Assembly (NCBI GenBank): GCA_024803745.1
Contig: JANJXV010000261.1
Location: 312,501 to 376,500 of the forward strand
Length of the DNA stretch: 64,000 bases
Origin: Megascapheus bottae
Taxonomy: Eukaryota; Chordata; Mammalia; Rodentia; Geomyidae
Direction of reading: 5' to 3'
Shown: positions 36,841 through 52,327 of the stretch, piece after piece
How the letters are laid out: each line of letters begins with the position of its first letter
Numbering within the stretch: position 1 is the first letter of the stretch
Translations under genes and position numbers: made by a program
The notes under the pieces: generated by a model
What the model saw: the letters and a program-made list of their open reading frames with translations, nothing else
Told to the model about the DNA's origin: nothing
Database searches by the model: none

Positions 36841-39800
36841 TGGTAACCCTAACCCTAACACTAACCCTTACCCTTACCCTAACCCTAACCCTAAGCTTAA
36901 CCCTAAACCTAACACTAACCCTAACCCTAACCCTTACCCTAACCCTAACCCTGAACCTAAACCTAACCCTAACCCTTACCCTTACCTTACCCCTACCCTT
37001 ACCCTAATCCTAACCCTAAACCTAAACCTAATCCTTACCCTATCCCTACCCCTTATACTAACCCTAACCTTAACCCTAACCCTAACCTTTACCCTTACCC
37101 TAACCCTAACCCTGAACCTAAACCTAACCCTAACCCTTACCCTTACCCTAACCCTAACCCTAACCTTAACCCTAACCCTAACCGTTACCCTTACCCTAAC
37201 CCTAACCCTAACCCTAACCCTAAACCTTACCCTTACCCTTACCCTAACCCTAACCCTAACCCTAAACCTTACCATTACCCTAACCCTAACCCTAACCCTA
37301 ACCCTAACCCTAACCCTACCACTAACTCTAACCCTAACCTAACCGTAACCTTACCCCTACCCCTACCCCTACCCCTACCCCTACCCCTAACCCTAACCCT
37401 AAACCTTACCCTTACCCTTACCCTAACCCTAACCCTAAACCTAACCATAAACCTAACCCTAACCCTAAACCTAACCCTTACCCAACCCTAACCCTAACCC
37501 TAACGCTTACCCTAACCCTAACCCTAACCCTAACCCTTACCCTAACCCTAACCCTAACCCTAATCCATCCCCTAACCCTAATCCTTACCCTAACCCTAAC
37601 CCTAACCCTTACCCTTTCCCTAACCCTTACCCTAACCCTAACCCTAAACCTTATCCTTTCCCTAACCCTAACCCTAACCCTAACCCTAAACTTAATCCTT
37701 ACCCAACCCTAACCCTAACCCTTACCCCAACCCTAATCCTAACCTTAACCCTAACCTTAACCCTAACCCTAACTCTAACCCTAACCCTTAACCTTACACT
37801 AACCCTAATCCTAAACCTAAACCTAACCCTAACCCTAAACCTTACCCTTAACCTTACCCTAACCCTAAACCTAGCCCTTATTTTACCCTAACCCTAACCT
37901 TAACCCTAAACTTAAACCTAACCCTAACCCTAATCCTAACCCTAACCTTTACCCTTACCCTAACCCTAACACTAAACCTAATCCTCACTCTAACCCTAAC
38001 CCTTACCCTTACCCTAACCGTAACCCTCAACCTAACCCTAACCCTAAACTTTACCCTAACCCTAACCCTAACACTTACCCTTACCGTAACGATAAACCTA
38101 ACCTTAACCCCAACACTAAAGCCAACCCTAACCCTAACCCTAACGCTTACCCTTAACCTAACCCTAACCCTAACCCTAACCCAAACCCTAACATTTACCC
38201 TTAACCCAACCCTAACCCTAAACGTAACCCTTACTTTTACCCTAACCCTAACCCTAACCTAACCCTAACCCTTACCCTAAACCTAACCATAACCCTAACC
38301 CCTAACACTAAACCTTACCCTAACCCTAACCCTAACCCTAACCCTAACCCTAACACTAACCCTAACCCTTACCCTTACCCTAACCCTAACCCTAACCCTA
38401 ACACTACCACTAAGCTTAACCCTAAATCTAATGCTAACCCTTACCCTTAACCTAAACCTAACCCTAAACCTAACCCTTACCCTAACCCTAACTCTAACCC
38501 TTAGCCTTACCCTAACCCTAACCCTAAACCTTACCCTAAACCTAACTCTAACCCTTAGCCTTAACCTAACCCTAACTCTAACACTTACCCTAATCCTAAC
38601 ACTAACCCTAACCTCGAACCCTAACCCTAACCCTAACGCTCAACCAAACCCTAACCCTAACCCTTAACCTAACCCTAAACCTTACCCTTACCCTAACCCT
38701 AACCCTAACCCTAACCCTAAACCTAACCCTAACACTAACCCTAACCTATACCGTTACCATAACCCTAACCCTAAACATAATGTTAACCCTAACCCTAACC
38801 CTTACCCTAACCCTAACCCTAATCCTTACCCTAACTCTAACCCTAACCCTATCCCAAAACCTTACCCTTACCCTTACCCTTACCCTAACCCTAAGCGTAA
38901 CCCTTACCTTAACCCTAAAACTAACCCTAACCCTAAACATTACCCCTACCATAACTCTAACCCTAAATCTAAACCTACCCCTAACAGTAACCATAACCCT
39001 TACCCTTAACCTAACCATAACCCTAACCTTAAACCTAACCCTAACCCTAACCCAAACCCTTACCCTTACCCTAACCCTAACCCTAACCCTAACCTTTACT
39101 CTAAACCTAACCCTAACCCTTACCCTTACCCTAACCCTAACCTTAAACCTAACGCTAACCCAAACATTAACCCTAACCCTAACCCTTACCCTTACCCTAA
39201 CCCTAACCCTAACTTGAACCCCAACCCTAAACCCAACCCTAACCCTAAACCTAACCCTAACGCTTCCCCTTAACCTAACCCTAACCCTAACACTTACCCT
39301 TACCCTAAACCTAACAGTACCTCTAACCCTAACCCTAACCGTAACCCTAACCCTTACCCTAACCCTAAACCGTAGCCTAACCCTAACCCTAACCGTAACC
39401 TTAACCCTAACCATAACCCTAACCCTTACCCTTACCCTAACCCTAACCCTAACACTAACAGTTACCTTAACCCTAATGCTAATGCTAAGCCTTACAGTAC
39501 ACTAACCCTAACCCCAAACCTAACCCTTACACTTACCCTAACCCTAATCGTAACCCTAACCCCTAACGCTAACCCTAACCTTAACCCTAAATCTAACCAT
39601 TAGCCTTACACTAACCCTAACCCTAAACCTTGCCCTAACCCTAACTCTTAGTTTAGCCATTCCCTAACCCTAAACCTAACCCTAACCCTTACCCTAACCC
39701 TAACCTTAACCCTTACCGTAACCCTAACACTATCCCTAACCCATAACCCTAACCCTAACCCTAACGGTCACCTAAACCCTAACCCTAACCCTTAACCTAA

Positions 39801-40080
39801 CCCTAAACCTACCACTAATCCTTACCCTAACCCTAACCCTAAACCTAACCCTTACCCTTGTCATAAACCTAACCTTAACCCTAACCCTAAACGTTACCCT
39901 TACCCTTACCCTAACCCTAACCCTAAACTTAACCCTAACCCTAAACCTAACCCTAACCGAAAACATTACCCTTATCCTAACCCTAACCCTACTTCTAACA
40001 CTAACCCTAAGCCTAACCCTAAACCTTACCTTAACCCTAACCCAACCCTTACCCTAACCCTAACCCTAACCCTTACCCTA
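36841..40080. repeat. Irregular degenerate telomeric repeat between macro-blocks B and C
   Basis: The first 450 bases resemble the ctgactgg / gattgg unit of blocks A and C. From about 37,300 to 40,080 no ctgactc landmark occurs and the hexamers are unusually degenerate, for example gctaatgctaagcc and cttacagtacac near 39,477 to 39,505 and ccttagtttagcc near 39,645. A module with cccaaccctaaacccaacc near 39,219 relates it to the ttacaataacc module. The segment is probably older sequence that was not included in the recent macro-duplications. No gene is visible. Confidence 0.75.
37352..37389. repeat. Pure CCCCTA island, about six units
   Basis: Six uninterrupted CCCCTA-type units, flanked by cgtaacctt on the left and ccctaacccta on the right, sit in a region otherwise dominated by CCCTTA. 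Composition and homogeneity resemble the tract at 3,341 in domain 1. It could be a local slippage expansion or a remnant of domain-1 sequence carried here. Confidence 0.85.
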
Positions 40081-43000
40081 ATCTCTAACCCTAACTCTAA
40101 CACTTATCCTTACCCTAAACCTAACCCTAACCCTAACCCTAAACCTAACTCTTACCCTTACCCTAACCCCTACCCTAACCCTAACCCTAAACTTTACCCT
40201 AACCCTAACTCTAACCCTTACCCTTACAGTAAACCTAACCCAACCCCTAACCCTTACCTTAAACCTAACTGTAACCCTTACCCTAACCCTAACACTAACC
40301 CCTAACCCTAACCCTAACACTAACTCTTACCCTAACCCTAAACCTCTCCCTTACCCTAAACCTAACCCTAACCCTAACCCTAACCCTTATCCTAACCCTA
40401 ATCCTTACCCTAACCCTAAACCAAACACAACCCTAACCTTAACCCTAACCCTTAGCCTTGCCCTAACTCTAACCCTAACCCAAACCCTAAACCTAACCCT
40501 AACCCTAACCCTAACCCTTACCCTTACCCTAACCCTAACCCCAAACCTAACCCTAACCCTAACCCTAAACCTTACCCTAACCCTAACCCTAACCCTTACC
40601 CTAAACCTAACCATTACTCTTACACTAACCCTAACCACAAACCTAACCTAACCCTAACCCTAAACCGTACCCTTACCCTAACCTGAAAACTAACCCTAAC
40701 TCTAACCCCTAACCCTAACCCTAACCCTAACCCTTACCCTTACCCTAACCCTAACGCTAAACTTAACCCTAAACCTAACACTAACCCTAATCCGAAACCT
40801 TACCCTAACCCTAACCCTAAACCTAACCCTAACCCTTACCCTTACCCTTAACCTAACCCTAACCCTAACCCTAACCCTTACCCTAACCCTAACCCTAACC
40901 TTAATGCTAACCCTAACCCTAACCCTAATCCTTACCCTTACCCTAACCCTAACCTTAAACCTAACACTAACCGTAACCCTAACACTTACCTTACCCCAAC
41001 TCTAACCCTAACCTTAACCCCAACCCTAAACCAAACCTAACCCTAACCATAATGCTTACCCTTAAACTATCCCTAACCCTAACCCTAACCCAAACCTAAC
41101 CCTTACCCTAACTCTAACCCTAACCCTAACTCTAACCCCTAACCCTAACACTAACCCTAACCCTTCTCCTTACCCTAACCCTAACCCTACCTCTAACCCT
41201 AACCCTAAACCTAACCCTAACCCTTACCCTAACCCTAATCTTAATGCTAACCCTAACCCTAACCCTAACACTTACCTTAACCCTAACCCTAACCCTAATC
41301 CTTACCCTAACCCTAACCCTAACCCTTACCATTTTCCTAACACTAACCATAACCCTAACCCTTACCGTTAACCTAACCCTAACCCTAAACCTAACCCTAA
41401 CCCTAACCTTAAACCTAACCCTAATCCTAACCCTAACGCTTACCTTTACAATAACCCTAAACCTAACCTTAACCCCAACCCTAAACCCAACTCTAACCCT
41501 AACCCTAACGCTTACCTATAATCTAACCCTAACCCTAAACCCAACCCTAACATTTAACCTTATGCTAACCCTAACCCTAACCCTAACCCTTACCCTTACC
41601 CTAACCCTAACCTTAAACCTAACCCTAACCCTAAGCCTAACCCTTACCTTTACAATAACCCCAACACTAACCTTAACCCCAACCATAAACCCAACCCTAA
41701 CCCTAACCCTAACGCTTACCCTTAATCTAACCCTAACCCTAACCCTAATCCAAACCATAACATTTAACCTTATGCTAACCCTAACCCTAACACTAACACT
41801 AACCCTAGCCCTAACCCTAACCCTTACCCTAAACCTAAACATAAACCCTAACCCAAACCCTTACCCGAAACCTAAACCTAACCCTAACCCTTACCATTAC
41901 CCTAAACCTAACCCTAATTCTAACCATAACCCTAACCCTAACCCTAACCCTTTCCCTAACCCTAACCCTAACCCTTAGCCTAACCCTAAACCTAACCCTA
42001 AACTTAAACATAACCCTAAGCCTAACCCTAACCATTACCATTACCCTAACCCTAACCCTTACCCTAAGACTAACCCTAAATCTTAGATTAACCCTAATCC
42101 TAACCCTAACCCTTACCCTAACCCTAACCCTAACCCTAACCCTTAGCCTAACCCTAACCCTTAGCCTAACCCTAAACCTAACCCTAAACTTAACCATAAC
42201 CCTAAGCCTAACCCTATCCATTACCATTACCCTAACCCTAACCCTTACCCTAAACTTAACCCTTAGCCTAACCCTAACCCTAACCCTAAACCTTACACTA
42301 ACCCTAACCCTAACCCTAACCCTTACCCTAACCCTAACCCTTACACGTAGTCTAATCCTAACCCTAAACTAAACCCTAACCCTAACACAAACCCTAACCC
42401 TTACCCTTACCCTAACCCTAACCCTAACCCTAACCCTTTCTCTTACCCTAACCCTAACCCCAAACCTACCCGAACCCTAACCCTAACCCTAAACCTTACC
42501 CTTACTCTAACCTAACCCTAAACCTAAACCTGACTCCTAACCCTAACCCTAACACTAACCCTTACCCTTACCCTAACCCTAACCCTAAGCTTAACCGTAA
42601 ACCTAACACTAACCCTAACCCTAACCCTAACCCTAACCCTGAACCTAAACCTATCCCTAACCCTAATCCTTACCCTTACCCTTACGCTAATCCTAACCCT
42701 AAACCTAAACCTAACCCTTACCCTAACCCTAACCCTTATACTAACCCTAACCTTAACCCTAACCCTAACCTTTACCCTTACCCTAATCCTAACCCTGAAC
42801 CTAAACCTAACACTAACCCTTACCCTTACCCTAATCCTAATCCTAACCCTAACCCTAACCCTTACCCTAACTCTAACCCTAACCTTAACCCTAACCCTAA
42901 CAGTTACCCTTACCCTAACCCTAACCCTAACCCTTACCCTAACGCTAACCCTAACCTTAATGCTAACCCTAACCCTAACCCTAACCTTTACCTTAACCCT

Positions 43001-45862
43001 AAACCTAACCCTAATCCTTACCCTAACCCTAACCCTAACACTTAACCTTTTCCTAACAGTAACCCTAACCCTAATCCTAAACCTTAGCCATAACCGTACC
43101 CTAACCCTAACCCTAACCCTAACCCTTACCGTTACCCTAACCCTAACCCTAAACCTAACCCTAACCCTAACCCTACCTCTAACCCTTACCCTTACCCTAA
43201 ACCTAACCCTAACCCTAACCCAAACCCTAGCCCTTAACCTTACCCTAACCCTAACCCTAACCCTAACCGTAACCTTAACCCTAACCCTAACCCTAACCTT
43301 AATTCTAACCCCAAACCTAATCCTAACCCTTACCCTAACTCTAACCCTTACCCTCACCCTAACTTTAACCCTAACCCTAACCCTGAACCTAACCCTAACC
43401 CTAACCCTAACCCTTACCCTAACCCTAACCCTAAACCTAACCCTAAACCTTCCCATTACCCTAACCCTAACCCTAACCTTAATACTAACCCTAACCCTAA
43501 CCCTAATCCTTACCCTAACCCTAACCCTAACCCTAATCCTTAACCTTTCCCTAACCCTAACCCTAACCCTATCCATAAACATTACCCTTACCCTTACCCT
43601 AACCCTAACCCTAACCGTTACCCTAACCTTAACCCTAACCCTAATCCTAACCCTTAACTTACCCTAACCCTAACCCTAAACCTAACCCTAACCCTAACCC
43701 TAACCCTTACCCTTAACCTAACCCTAACCCTAACCCTAACCTTAATGCTAAACCTAAACCTTACCCTTACTCTTACCCTAACCATAACCCTAACCCTAAC
43801 CCTAAATTTAACCATAACCCTAACCCTAAACCTTACCCTTACCCTAACCCTAAACCTAAACCTAACCGTAACCCTAACCCTACCTCTAACCCTTACCCTT
43901 ACCCTAAACCTAACCCTAACCCTAATCCTAACCCTAACTCTTACACTAACCCTAACCCTAACCCTAACCCTAACCTTAACCCTAACCCTAACCCTAACCC
44001 TTACCCTCACCCTAACCCTCACCCTAACCCTAACCGAAACCCTAACTCTTACCCTTAGCCTAACCCTAACCCTAACGTTAACCGTAACCCTCAACATTAC
44101 CCATACCCTAACCCTAACCCTAACCCTAACACTTACTCTTACCCTAATCCTAACCCTAAACCTAACCCTTACCCTTACCCTAAACCTAACCGTTACCCTA
44201 ACCCTGACCTTAACCCTAATCCTAACCCTGACTCCTAACCCTACCCCTAACCCTAAACCCTACCCTAACCCTAACCCTTACCATTACCTCACCCTAACCC
44301 TAACCTTAATGCTAACCCTAACACTAACCCTAACCCTTACCCTAAGACTAAACATTACCCTTAACCTTACCCTAACCCTAACCCTTACCCTAACCTTAAC
44401 CCTAACCCTAATCCGAACCCTTACCCTTACCCTAACCCTAACCGTAAACCTAACCCTAAACCTAACCCTAATCCTAACCCTTACACTTAACCTAACCCTA
44501 ACTCTAACCCTAGCCCTTACATTTACCCTAACCCTAAACCTAACCCTAATCTTAAACCTAAACCTAAACCTAACCCTAACCCTTACCCTTATCTTAACCC
44601 TAACCCTAAATCTAACCCGAACCCTAACCCTAACTCTAAACTTTACCCTAACCCTAACCCTAACCCTTACACTTACCCTAACACTAACCTTAAACCTAAC
44701 CCTAACCCTAACCCTAACCCTTACCCTTACCTTTAAAATAACCCTAACCCTAACCTTAACCCCAACCCTAAACCCAACCCTAACCCTAACCCTAACGCTT
44801 ACCCTTAATCTAACCCTAACCCTAAGCCTAACACTAACCCTATCCCTAACCCTAACCCTTACCCAAAACCTAACCCTAACCCTAACCCTTACCATTACCC
44901 TAAACCTAACCCTACTTCTAAAACTAACAATAACCCGAACCCTAACCCTTACCCTAAAACTAAACCTAACCCTTAGCCTAACCCTAACCCTAACCCTAAA
45001 CTTAACCCTAACCCTAAGCCTAACCCTAATCATTACCATTACCCTAACCCTAACCCTTACCCAAACCCTAACCCTAACCGTTATCCTAAACCTAACCCTA
45101 AACCTAACCTTAACCCTAAACATACCCTAACCCTAATCCTTACCCTAACCCTAACACTAACCCTAACCCTTAACCTTAGCCTGACCCTAACCCTAACCTT
45201 AACCCTAACCCTAACCCTAACCCGAACCCTTACTCTAACCCTAACCCTAACCCCAAACCTAACCTTAACCCTAACCCAAACCCTAAACCTTACCCTTACT
45301 CTAACCTAACCCTAAACCTAAACCTGACTCCTAACCCTAACCCTAACACTAACCCTTACCCTTACCCTAACCCTAACCCTTATCCTAAACCTAACCCTAA
45401 CCCTAAATTTAAACCTAACCCTAACCCTGAACCTAACCCTAACCCTAACCCTAACCATTACCCTAACCCTAACCATAACCCTAACCCTAACCCTTACCAT
45501 TGCCCTAACCCTAACCCTAACCTTAATGCTAACCCTAACACTAACACTAACACTAACCCTAACCCTAACCCTAATCCTTACCCTAACCCTAACCCTAATC
45601 CTTAACCTTTCCCTAACCCTAACCCTAACCCTAACCTAAACGTTAAGCTTACCCTTACCCTAACCCTAAGCCTAACCATTACCCTAACATTAACTCTAAC
45701 CCTAATCCTAACCCTTACCTTACCCTAACGCTAACCCTAAACCTAACCGTAACCCTAACCCTAACCCTAACCCTAACCATTACCATTACCCTAACCCTAA
45801 CCCTTACCATAACCCTAACCCTTATCCTAAACCTAACATTAACCCTAACCTTAACCCTAAAC

Positions 45863-45898
<36 letters not shown>

Positions 45899-48800
45899 TT
45901 AACCCTAACCCTTACCCTTAGCCTAACCCTAACCCTAACCTTAACCCTAACCCTAAACCTAACCCTTACCCTTACCCTAACCCTAACCCTTACTCTAACC
46001 CTAACCCTAACCCCAAACCTAACCCTAACCCTAACCCTAACCCTAAACCTTACCCTTACTCTAACCTAACTCTAAACCTAAACCTGACTGGTAACCCTAA
46101 CCCTAACACTAACCCTTACCCTTACCCTAACCCTAACCCTAAGCTTAACCCTAAACCTAACACTAACCCTAACCCTAACCCTTACCCTAACCCTAACCCT
46201 GAACCTAAACCTAACCCTAACCCTTACCCTTACCCTTACCCTTACCCTAATCCTAACCCTAAACCTAAACCTAATCCTTACCCTAACCCTAACCCTTATA
46301 CTAACCCTAACTTTAACCCTAACCCTAACCTTTACCCTTACCCTAACCCTAACCCTGAACCTATCCCTAACCCTAACCCTTACCCTTACCCTAACCCTAA
46401 CCTTAACGCTAACCCTAACCGTTACCCTTACCCTAACCCTAACCCTAACCCTTACCCTAACCCTAACCTTAACCTTAATGCTAAACCTAACTCTAACCCT
46501 TACTTTAACCCTAAACTTAACCCTAATCCTTACCCTAAACCGCACCCTAACCCTTACAGTTTTCCTAACACTAACCCGAACCCTAAACCTTACCCTTACA
46601 CTTACCCTAACCCTAACCCTAACCCTTACCGTTACCCTAACCCTAACCCTAAACCTAACCCTACCCCTAGCCCTACCTCTAACCCTTACCCTTACCCTAA
46701 ACCTAACCCTAACCCTAACCCTAACCCTAGCCCTTACCCTTACCCTAACCCTAACCCTAACCCTAACCCTAACGTAACCCTAACCCTAACCCTTACCCAC
46801 ACCCTCACCTTACCCTAATCCTAACCCTAACCCTAACACTTACCCTTAGCCTAACCCTAACCCTAACGTTAACCGTAACCCTAAACCTTACCCTTACCCT
46901 AACCCTAACCCTAACCCTTACTCTTACCCTAATTCTAACCCGAAACCTAACCCTAAACCTTATCCTAACCCCAACCCTTACCCTAACCCTAAATTTAACC
47001 CTAACCCTAACCCTGAACCTAACCCTAACCCGAACCCTAACCATTACCATAACCCTAACCCTAAACTTAAACCTAACCCTTACCATTGCCCTAAACCTAA
47101 CCGTAAACCTAATGCTAACCCTAACACTAACCCTAACCCTAAACCTAACCCTAAACCTAACCCTAATCCTTACCCTAACCCTAACCCTAATCCTTAACCT
47201 TTCCCTAATCCTAACCCTAACCATAACCCTAAACATTACCCTTACCCTTAAACTAACCCTAAGCCTAACCATAACCCTAACCTTAACTCTAACCCTAATC
47301 CTAACCCTTACCTTACCCTAAACCTAACCCTAAACCTAACCCTAACCCTAACCCTAAACCTAACCCTAACCCTAAACTTAACCCTAACTCTAAGCCTAAC
47401 CCTAAACATTACCATTACCCTAACCCTAACCCTAACCCTAACCCTTAGCCTAAACCTAACCCTAACCCTAACCTTAACCCTAACCCTAACCCTAACCCTT
47501 ACCCTAACCCTAACCCTAACCCTAACCCTTACCCTTAGCCTAACCCTAACCCTAACCCTAACCTTAACCCTAACCCTAACCCTAACCCTTACCCTTACCC
47601 TAACCCTAACCCTAACCCTTACTCTAACCCTAACCCTAAACCCAAACCTAACCCTAACCCTAACCCAAACCCTAAACCTTACCCTTACTCTAACCTAACC
47701 CTAAACCTAAACCTGACTCCTAAACCTAAACCTAACACTAACCCTTACCCTTACCCTAACCCTAACCCTAAGCTTAACCCTAAACCTAACACTAACCCTA
47801 AGTCTAACCCTTACCCTAACCCTAACCCTGAACCTAAACCTAACCCTAACCCTTACCCTAAACCTAACCCTTATACTAACCCTAACCTTAACCCTAACCC
47901 TAACCTTTCCCCTTACCCTAAACATAACCCTGAACCTAAAACTAACCCTAACCCTTACCCTTACCCTAATCCTAACCCTAAACCTAACCGTAACCCTTAC
48001 CCTAACCCTAACCCTAACCTTAACCCTAACCCTAACCATTACTCTTACCCTAAACCTAAACCCAACCCTTACCCTAACCCTAACCCTAACCTTAATGCTA
48101 ACCCTAACCCTAAACCTAACCCTTACCTTAACCCTAAACTTAACCCTAATCCTTACCCTAACCGGAACCGTAACCCTTACCCTTTTCCTAACACTAACCC
48201 TAACCCTAAACCTTATCCTTACCCTTACCCTAACCCTAACCCTAACCCTTACCTTTACCCTAACCCTAACCCTAAACCTAACCCTAACCCTACCTCTAAC
48301 CCTTACCCTTACCCTAAACCTAACCCTAACCCTAACCCTAGCCCTTACCCGTACCCTAACCCTAAACCTAACCCTTACTCTAACCCTAACCCTACCCTAA
48401 CCCTAATCCTAACGGTAACCCTAACCCTAAACCTTACCCTTACCCTAACCCTAACCCTAACCCTAACCCTAACCATAACCCTAAACCTAACCCTAACCCT
48501 AACCCTAACCATTACCATTACCCTAACCCTAACCCTTACCCTAACCCTAACCCTAACCCTTATCCTAAACCTAACCCTAACCCTAACCTTAACCCTAACC
48601 CTAACCCTAACCCTTACCCTAACCCTAACCCTAACCGTAACCCTTACCCTTAGCTTAACCCTAACCGTAACCTTAACCCTAACCCTAAACCTAACCCTTA
48701 CCCTTACCCTAACCCTAACCCTAACCCTTACTCTAACCCACCCTAACCCCAAACCTAACCCTAACACTAACCCTAACCCTAAACCTTACCCTTACTCTAA

Positions 48801-49574
48801 CCTAACCCTAAACCTAAACCTGACTCGTAACCCTAACCCTAACACTAACCCTTACCATACCGTAACCCTATCCGTAAGCTTAACCCTAAACCTAACACTA
48901 ACCCTAACCCTAACCCATACCCTAACCCTAACCCCGAACCTAAACCTAACGCTAACCCTTACCCTTACCCTTACCCTTACCCTAATCCTAACCCTAAACC
49001 TAAACCTAATCCTTACCCTAACCCTAACCCTGAACCTAAACCTAACCCTAACCCTTACCCTTACCCTAACCGTAACCCTAACCTTAAACGTAACCCTAAC
49101 CCTTACCCTTACCCTAACCCTAACCCTAACCCTTACCCTAACCCTAACCCTAACCTTAATGCTAACCCTAACCCTAACCCTTACCTTAACCATAAACTTA
49201 ACCCTAATCCTTACCCTAAAACAAACCCTAACCCTTACCCTTTTCCTAACAATAACCCTAACCCTAAACCTTACCCTTACCCTTACCCTAACCCTAACCC
49301 TAACCTTTACCCTAACCCTAACCCTAAACCTAACCCTAACCCTAACACTACCTCTAACCCTTACCCTTACCCTAAACCTAACCCTAACCCTAACCCTAAC
49401 CCTAGGTCTTACCCTTACCCTAACCCTAACCCTAAACCTACCCCTAACATAACTCTAACCCTAACCCTTACCCACACCCTCACCCTTACCCTAATCCTAA
49501 CCCTAACCCTAACACTTACCCTTAGCCTAACCCTAACCCTAACGTTAACCGTAACCCTAAACCTTACCCTTACA

Positions 49575-52327
49575 CTAACCCTAACCCTAACCCTTACTCT
49601 TACCCTAAAAATAACCCTAAACGTTACCCTAACCCTAACCCTTACCCTAACCCTAAATTTAACCCTAACCCTAACCCTGAACCTAACCCTAACCCTAACC
49701 CTAACCATTACCCTTACCCTAACCCTAAACCTAACCATAACCCTTACCATTGCCCTAACCCTAACCCTAACCTTAATGCTAACCCTAACAATAACCCTAA
49801 CCCTAACCCTAACCCTAATCCTTACCCTAACCCTAACCCTAATCCTTAACCTTTCCCTAACCCTAACCCTAACCATAAACCTAAACCTAACCCTAACCCT
49901 AACCTTAACCCTAACCCTAACCCTTACCCTTACCCTAACCCTAACCCTAACCCGAACCCTTACCTTTACACTAACCCTAACACTAAACCTCACCCTAACC
50001 CTACCTCTAACCCTTACCCTTACCCTAAACCTAACCCTAACCCTAACCGTAACCCTAGTCCTTACCCTTACCCTAACCCTAACCCTAACCCTAACCCTAA
50101 CCTTAACCCTAATACTAACACTAACCCTAAGCCTTACCCTCACCCTCACCCTTACCCTAATCCTAACCCTAACCGTAGCACTTACCCTTAGCCTAACCCT
50201 AACCCTAACGTTAACCGTAACCCTAAACCTTACCCTTACCCTAATCCTAAACCTAACCCTTACTCTTACCCTAATTCTAACCCTAAACCTAACCCTAACC
50301 CTTACCCTAACCCTAACCACTACCCTAACCCTAAATTTAACCCTAACCCTAACCCTGAACCTAACCCTAACACTAATCCTAACCCTAATCCTTACACTAA
50401 ACCTAACCCTAACCCTAATCCTTAACCTTTCCCTAACCCTAACCCTAACCCTAACCCCCTTACCCTTACACTAACCCTAACCATAACCGTTACCCTAACC
50501 TTAACCCTAACCCTAATCCAAACCCTTACCTAACCCTAACCCTAACCTAACCCTAACCCTAACCTTAACCCTAACTCTAAATCTAACCCTAACCCTAACC
50601 CTAACCCTAACTCTAAACTTTACCCTAAACCTAACCCTAACCCTTACACTTACCCTAACCCTAATCTTAAACCTAACCCTAAACCTAACCCTAACCCTTA
50701 CCTTTACAATAACCCTAACCCTAACCTTAACCCCAACCCTAAACCCAACCCTAACCCTAACCCTAACACTTACCCTTAATGTAACCCTAACCCTAACCCT
50801 AATCCAAACCCTAACCTTTAACCTTACGCTAACCCTAACCCTAACACTAACACTAAACCTAGCCATAACCCTAAGGCTTACCCTAAAACTAACCATAAAC
50901 CCTAACCCTAACCCTTACCCAAAACCTAACCCTAACCCTAACCCTTACCATTACCCTAAACCTAACCCTACTTCTAACCCTAACACTAACCCTAACCCTA
51001 ACCCTAACCCTAACCCTAATCCTTACCCTAACCCGAACCCTAATCCTTAACCTTTCCCTAACCCTAACCCTAACCCTAACCCTAACCCTAACACTAACCG
51101 TTACCCTAAACTAAACTCTAACCCTAATCCTAACCCTTACCTTACCCTAACCCTAAACCTAAACCTAACCCTAACCCTAACCCTAACCCTAAACTTAACC
51201 CTAACTCTAAGCCTAAACCTAACCATTACCATTACCCTAACCCTAACCCTTACCCTAACCCTAACCCTAACCCTTATCCTAAACCTAACCCTAACGCTAA
51301 CCTTAACCCTAACCCTAACCCTAACCCTAAACCTTACCCTAAACCTAACCCTAACCCTAACCCTTACCCTTAGCCTAACCCTAACCCTAACCTTAACCCT
51401 AACCCTAACCCTAACCCTTACCCTTACCCTAACCCTAACCCTAACCCTTACTCTAACCCTAACCCTAACGCCAAAACTAACCCTAACCCTAACCCTAACC
51501 CCAAAACTTACCCTTATTCTAACCTATACCTAAACCTAAATCTGACCCCTAACCCTAACCCTAACCCTAACCTTAACTCTAACCCTAACCCTAACCCTAA
51601 CCCTAACCCTAACCTTACCCTAACCCTAATCCTAAACCTAACCCGAACCCTAACCCTAACCCTAACCCTAAACTTAACCCTAACTCTAAGCCTAACCCTA
51701 ACCATTACCATTACCCTAACCCGAACCCTAACTCTAACCCTTAGCCTAAACCTAACCCTAACCCTAAACTTAACCCTAACCCTAACCCTAACCCTAACCC
51801 TTACCCTAATCCTAACCCTAACCCTAACGCTTATCCTTAGCCTAACCCTAACCCTAACCCTAACCTTAACCCTAACCCTAACCCTAACCCTTACCCTTAC
51901 CCTAACCCTAACCCTGACCCTTACTCTAACCCTAACCCTAACCCCAAACCTAACCCTAACGCTAACCCTAACCCTAAACCTTACCCTTACTCTAACCTAA
52001 CCCTAAACCTAAACCTGACTCCTAACCCTAACCCTAACACTAACCCTTATCCTTACCCTAACCCTAACCCTAAGCTTAACCCTAAACCTAACACTAACCC
52101 TAACTCTAACGCTTACCCTAACCCTAACCCTGAACCTAAACCTAACCCTAAACCTTACCCTTACACTTACCCTTACCCTAATCCTAACCCTAAACCTAAC
52201 CCTAACCCTAAACTTTACCCTTAGTCTAACCCTAACCCTGAACCTAAACCTAACCCTAACCCTTACCCTTACCCTAATCCTAACCCTAAACCTAACCCTA
52301 ACCCTTACCCGAACCCTAAACCTAACC
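49575..52327. repeat. 2,753-bp tandem duplication in block C, copy 1
   Basis: Copy 1 and copy 2 abut exactly. Base 49,574 (a) differs from 52,327 (c), and base 52,328 (c) differs from 55,081 (t), which fixes both ends. The offset of 2,753 holds at ccctaaaaataaccc (49603 and 52356), gttaaccg (50210 and 52963) and ctgactc (52015 and 54768). I saw no difference in the parts compared. Length is 458 hexamers plus 5, so the exchange was out of hexamer register. Confidence 0.94.

Noticed and set aside
36841..40080. Possible unique, non-repeat DNA in the most irregular segment
   Set aside because: Even the strangest words are flanked within a few bases by recognisable CCCTAA variants. No stretch beyond about 15 to 20 bases escapes the hexamer pattern.
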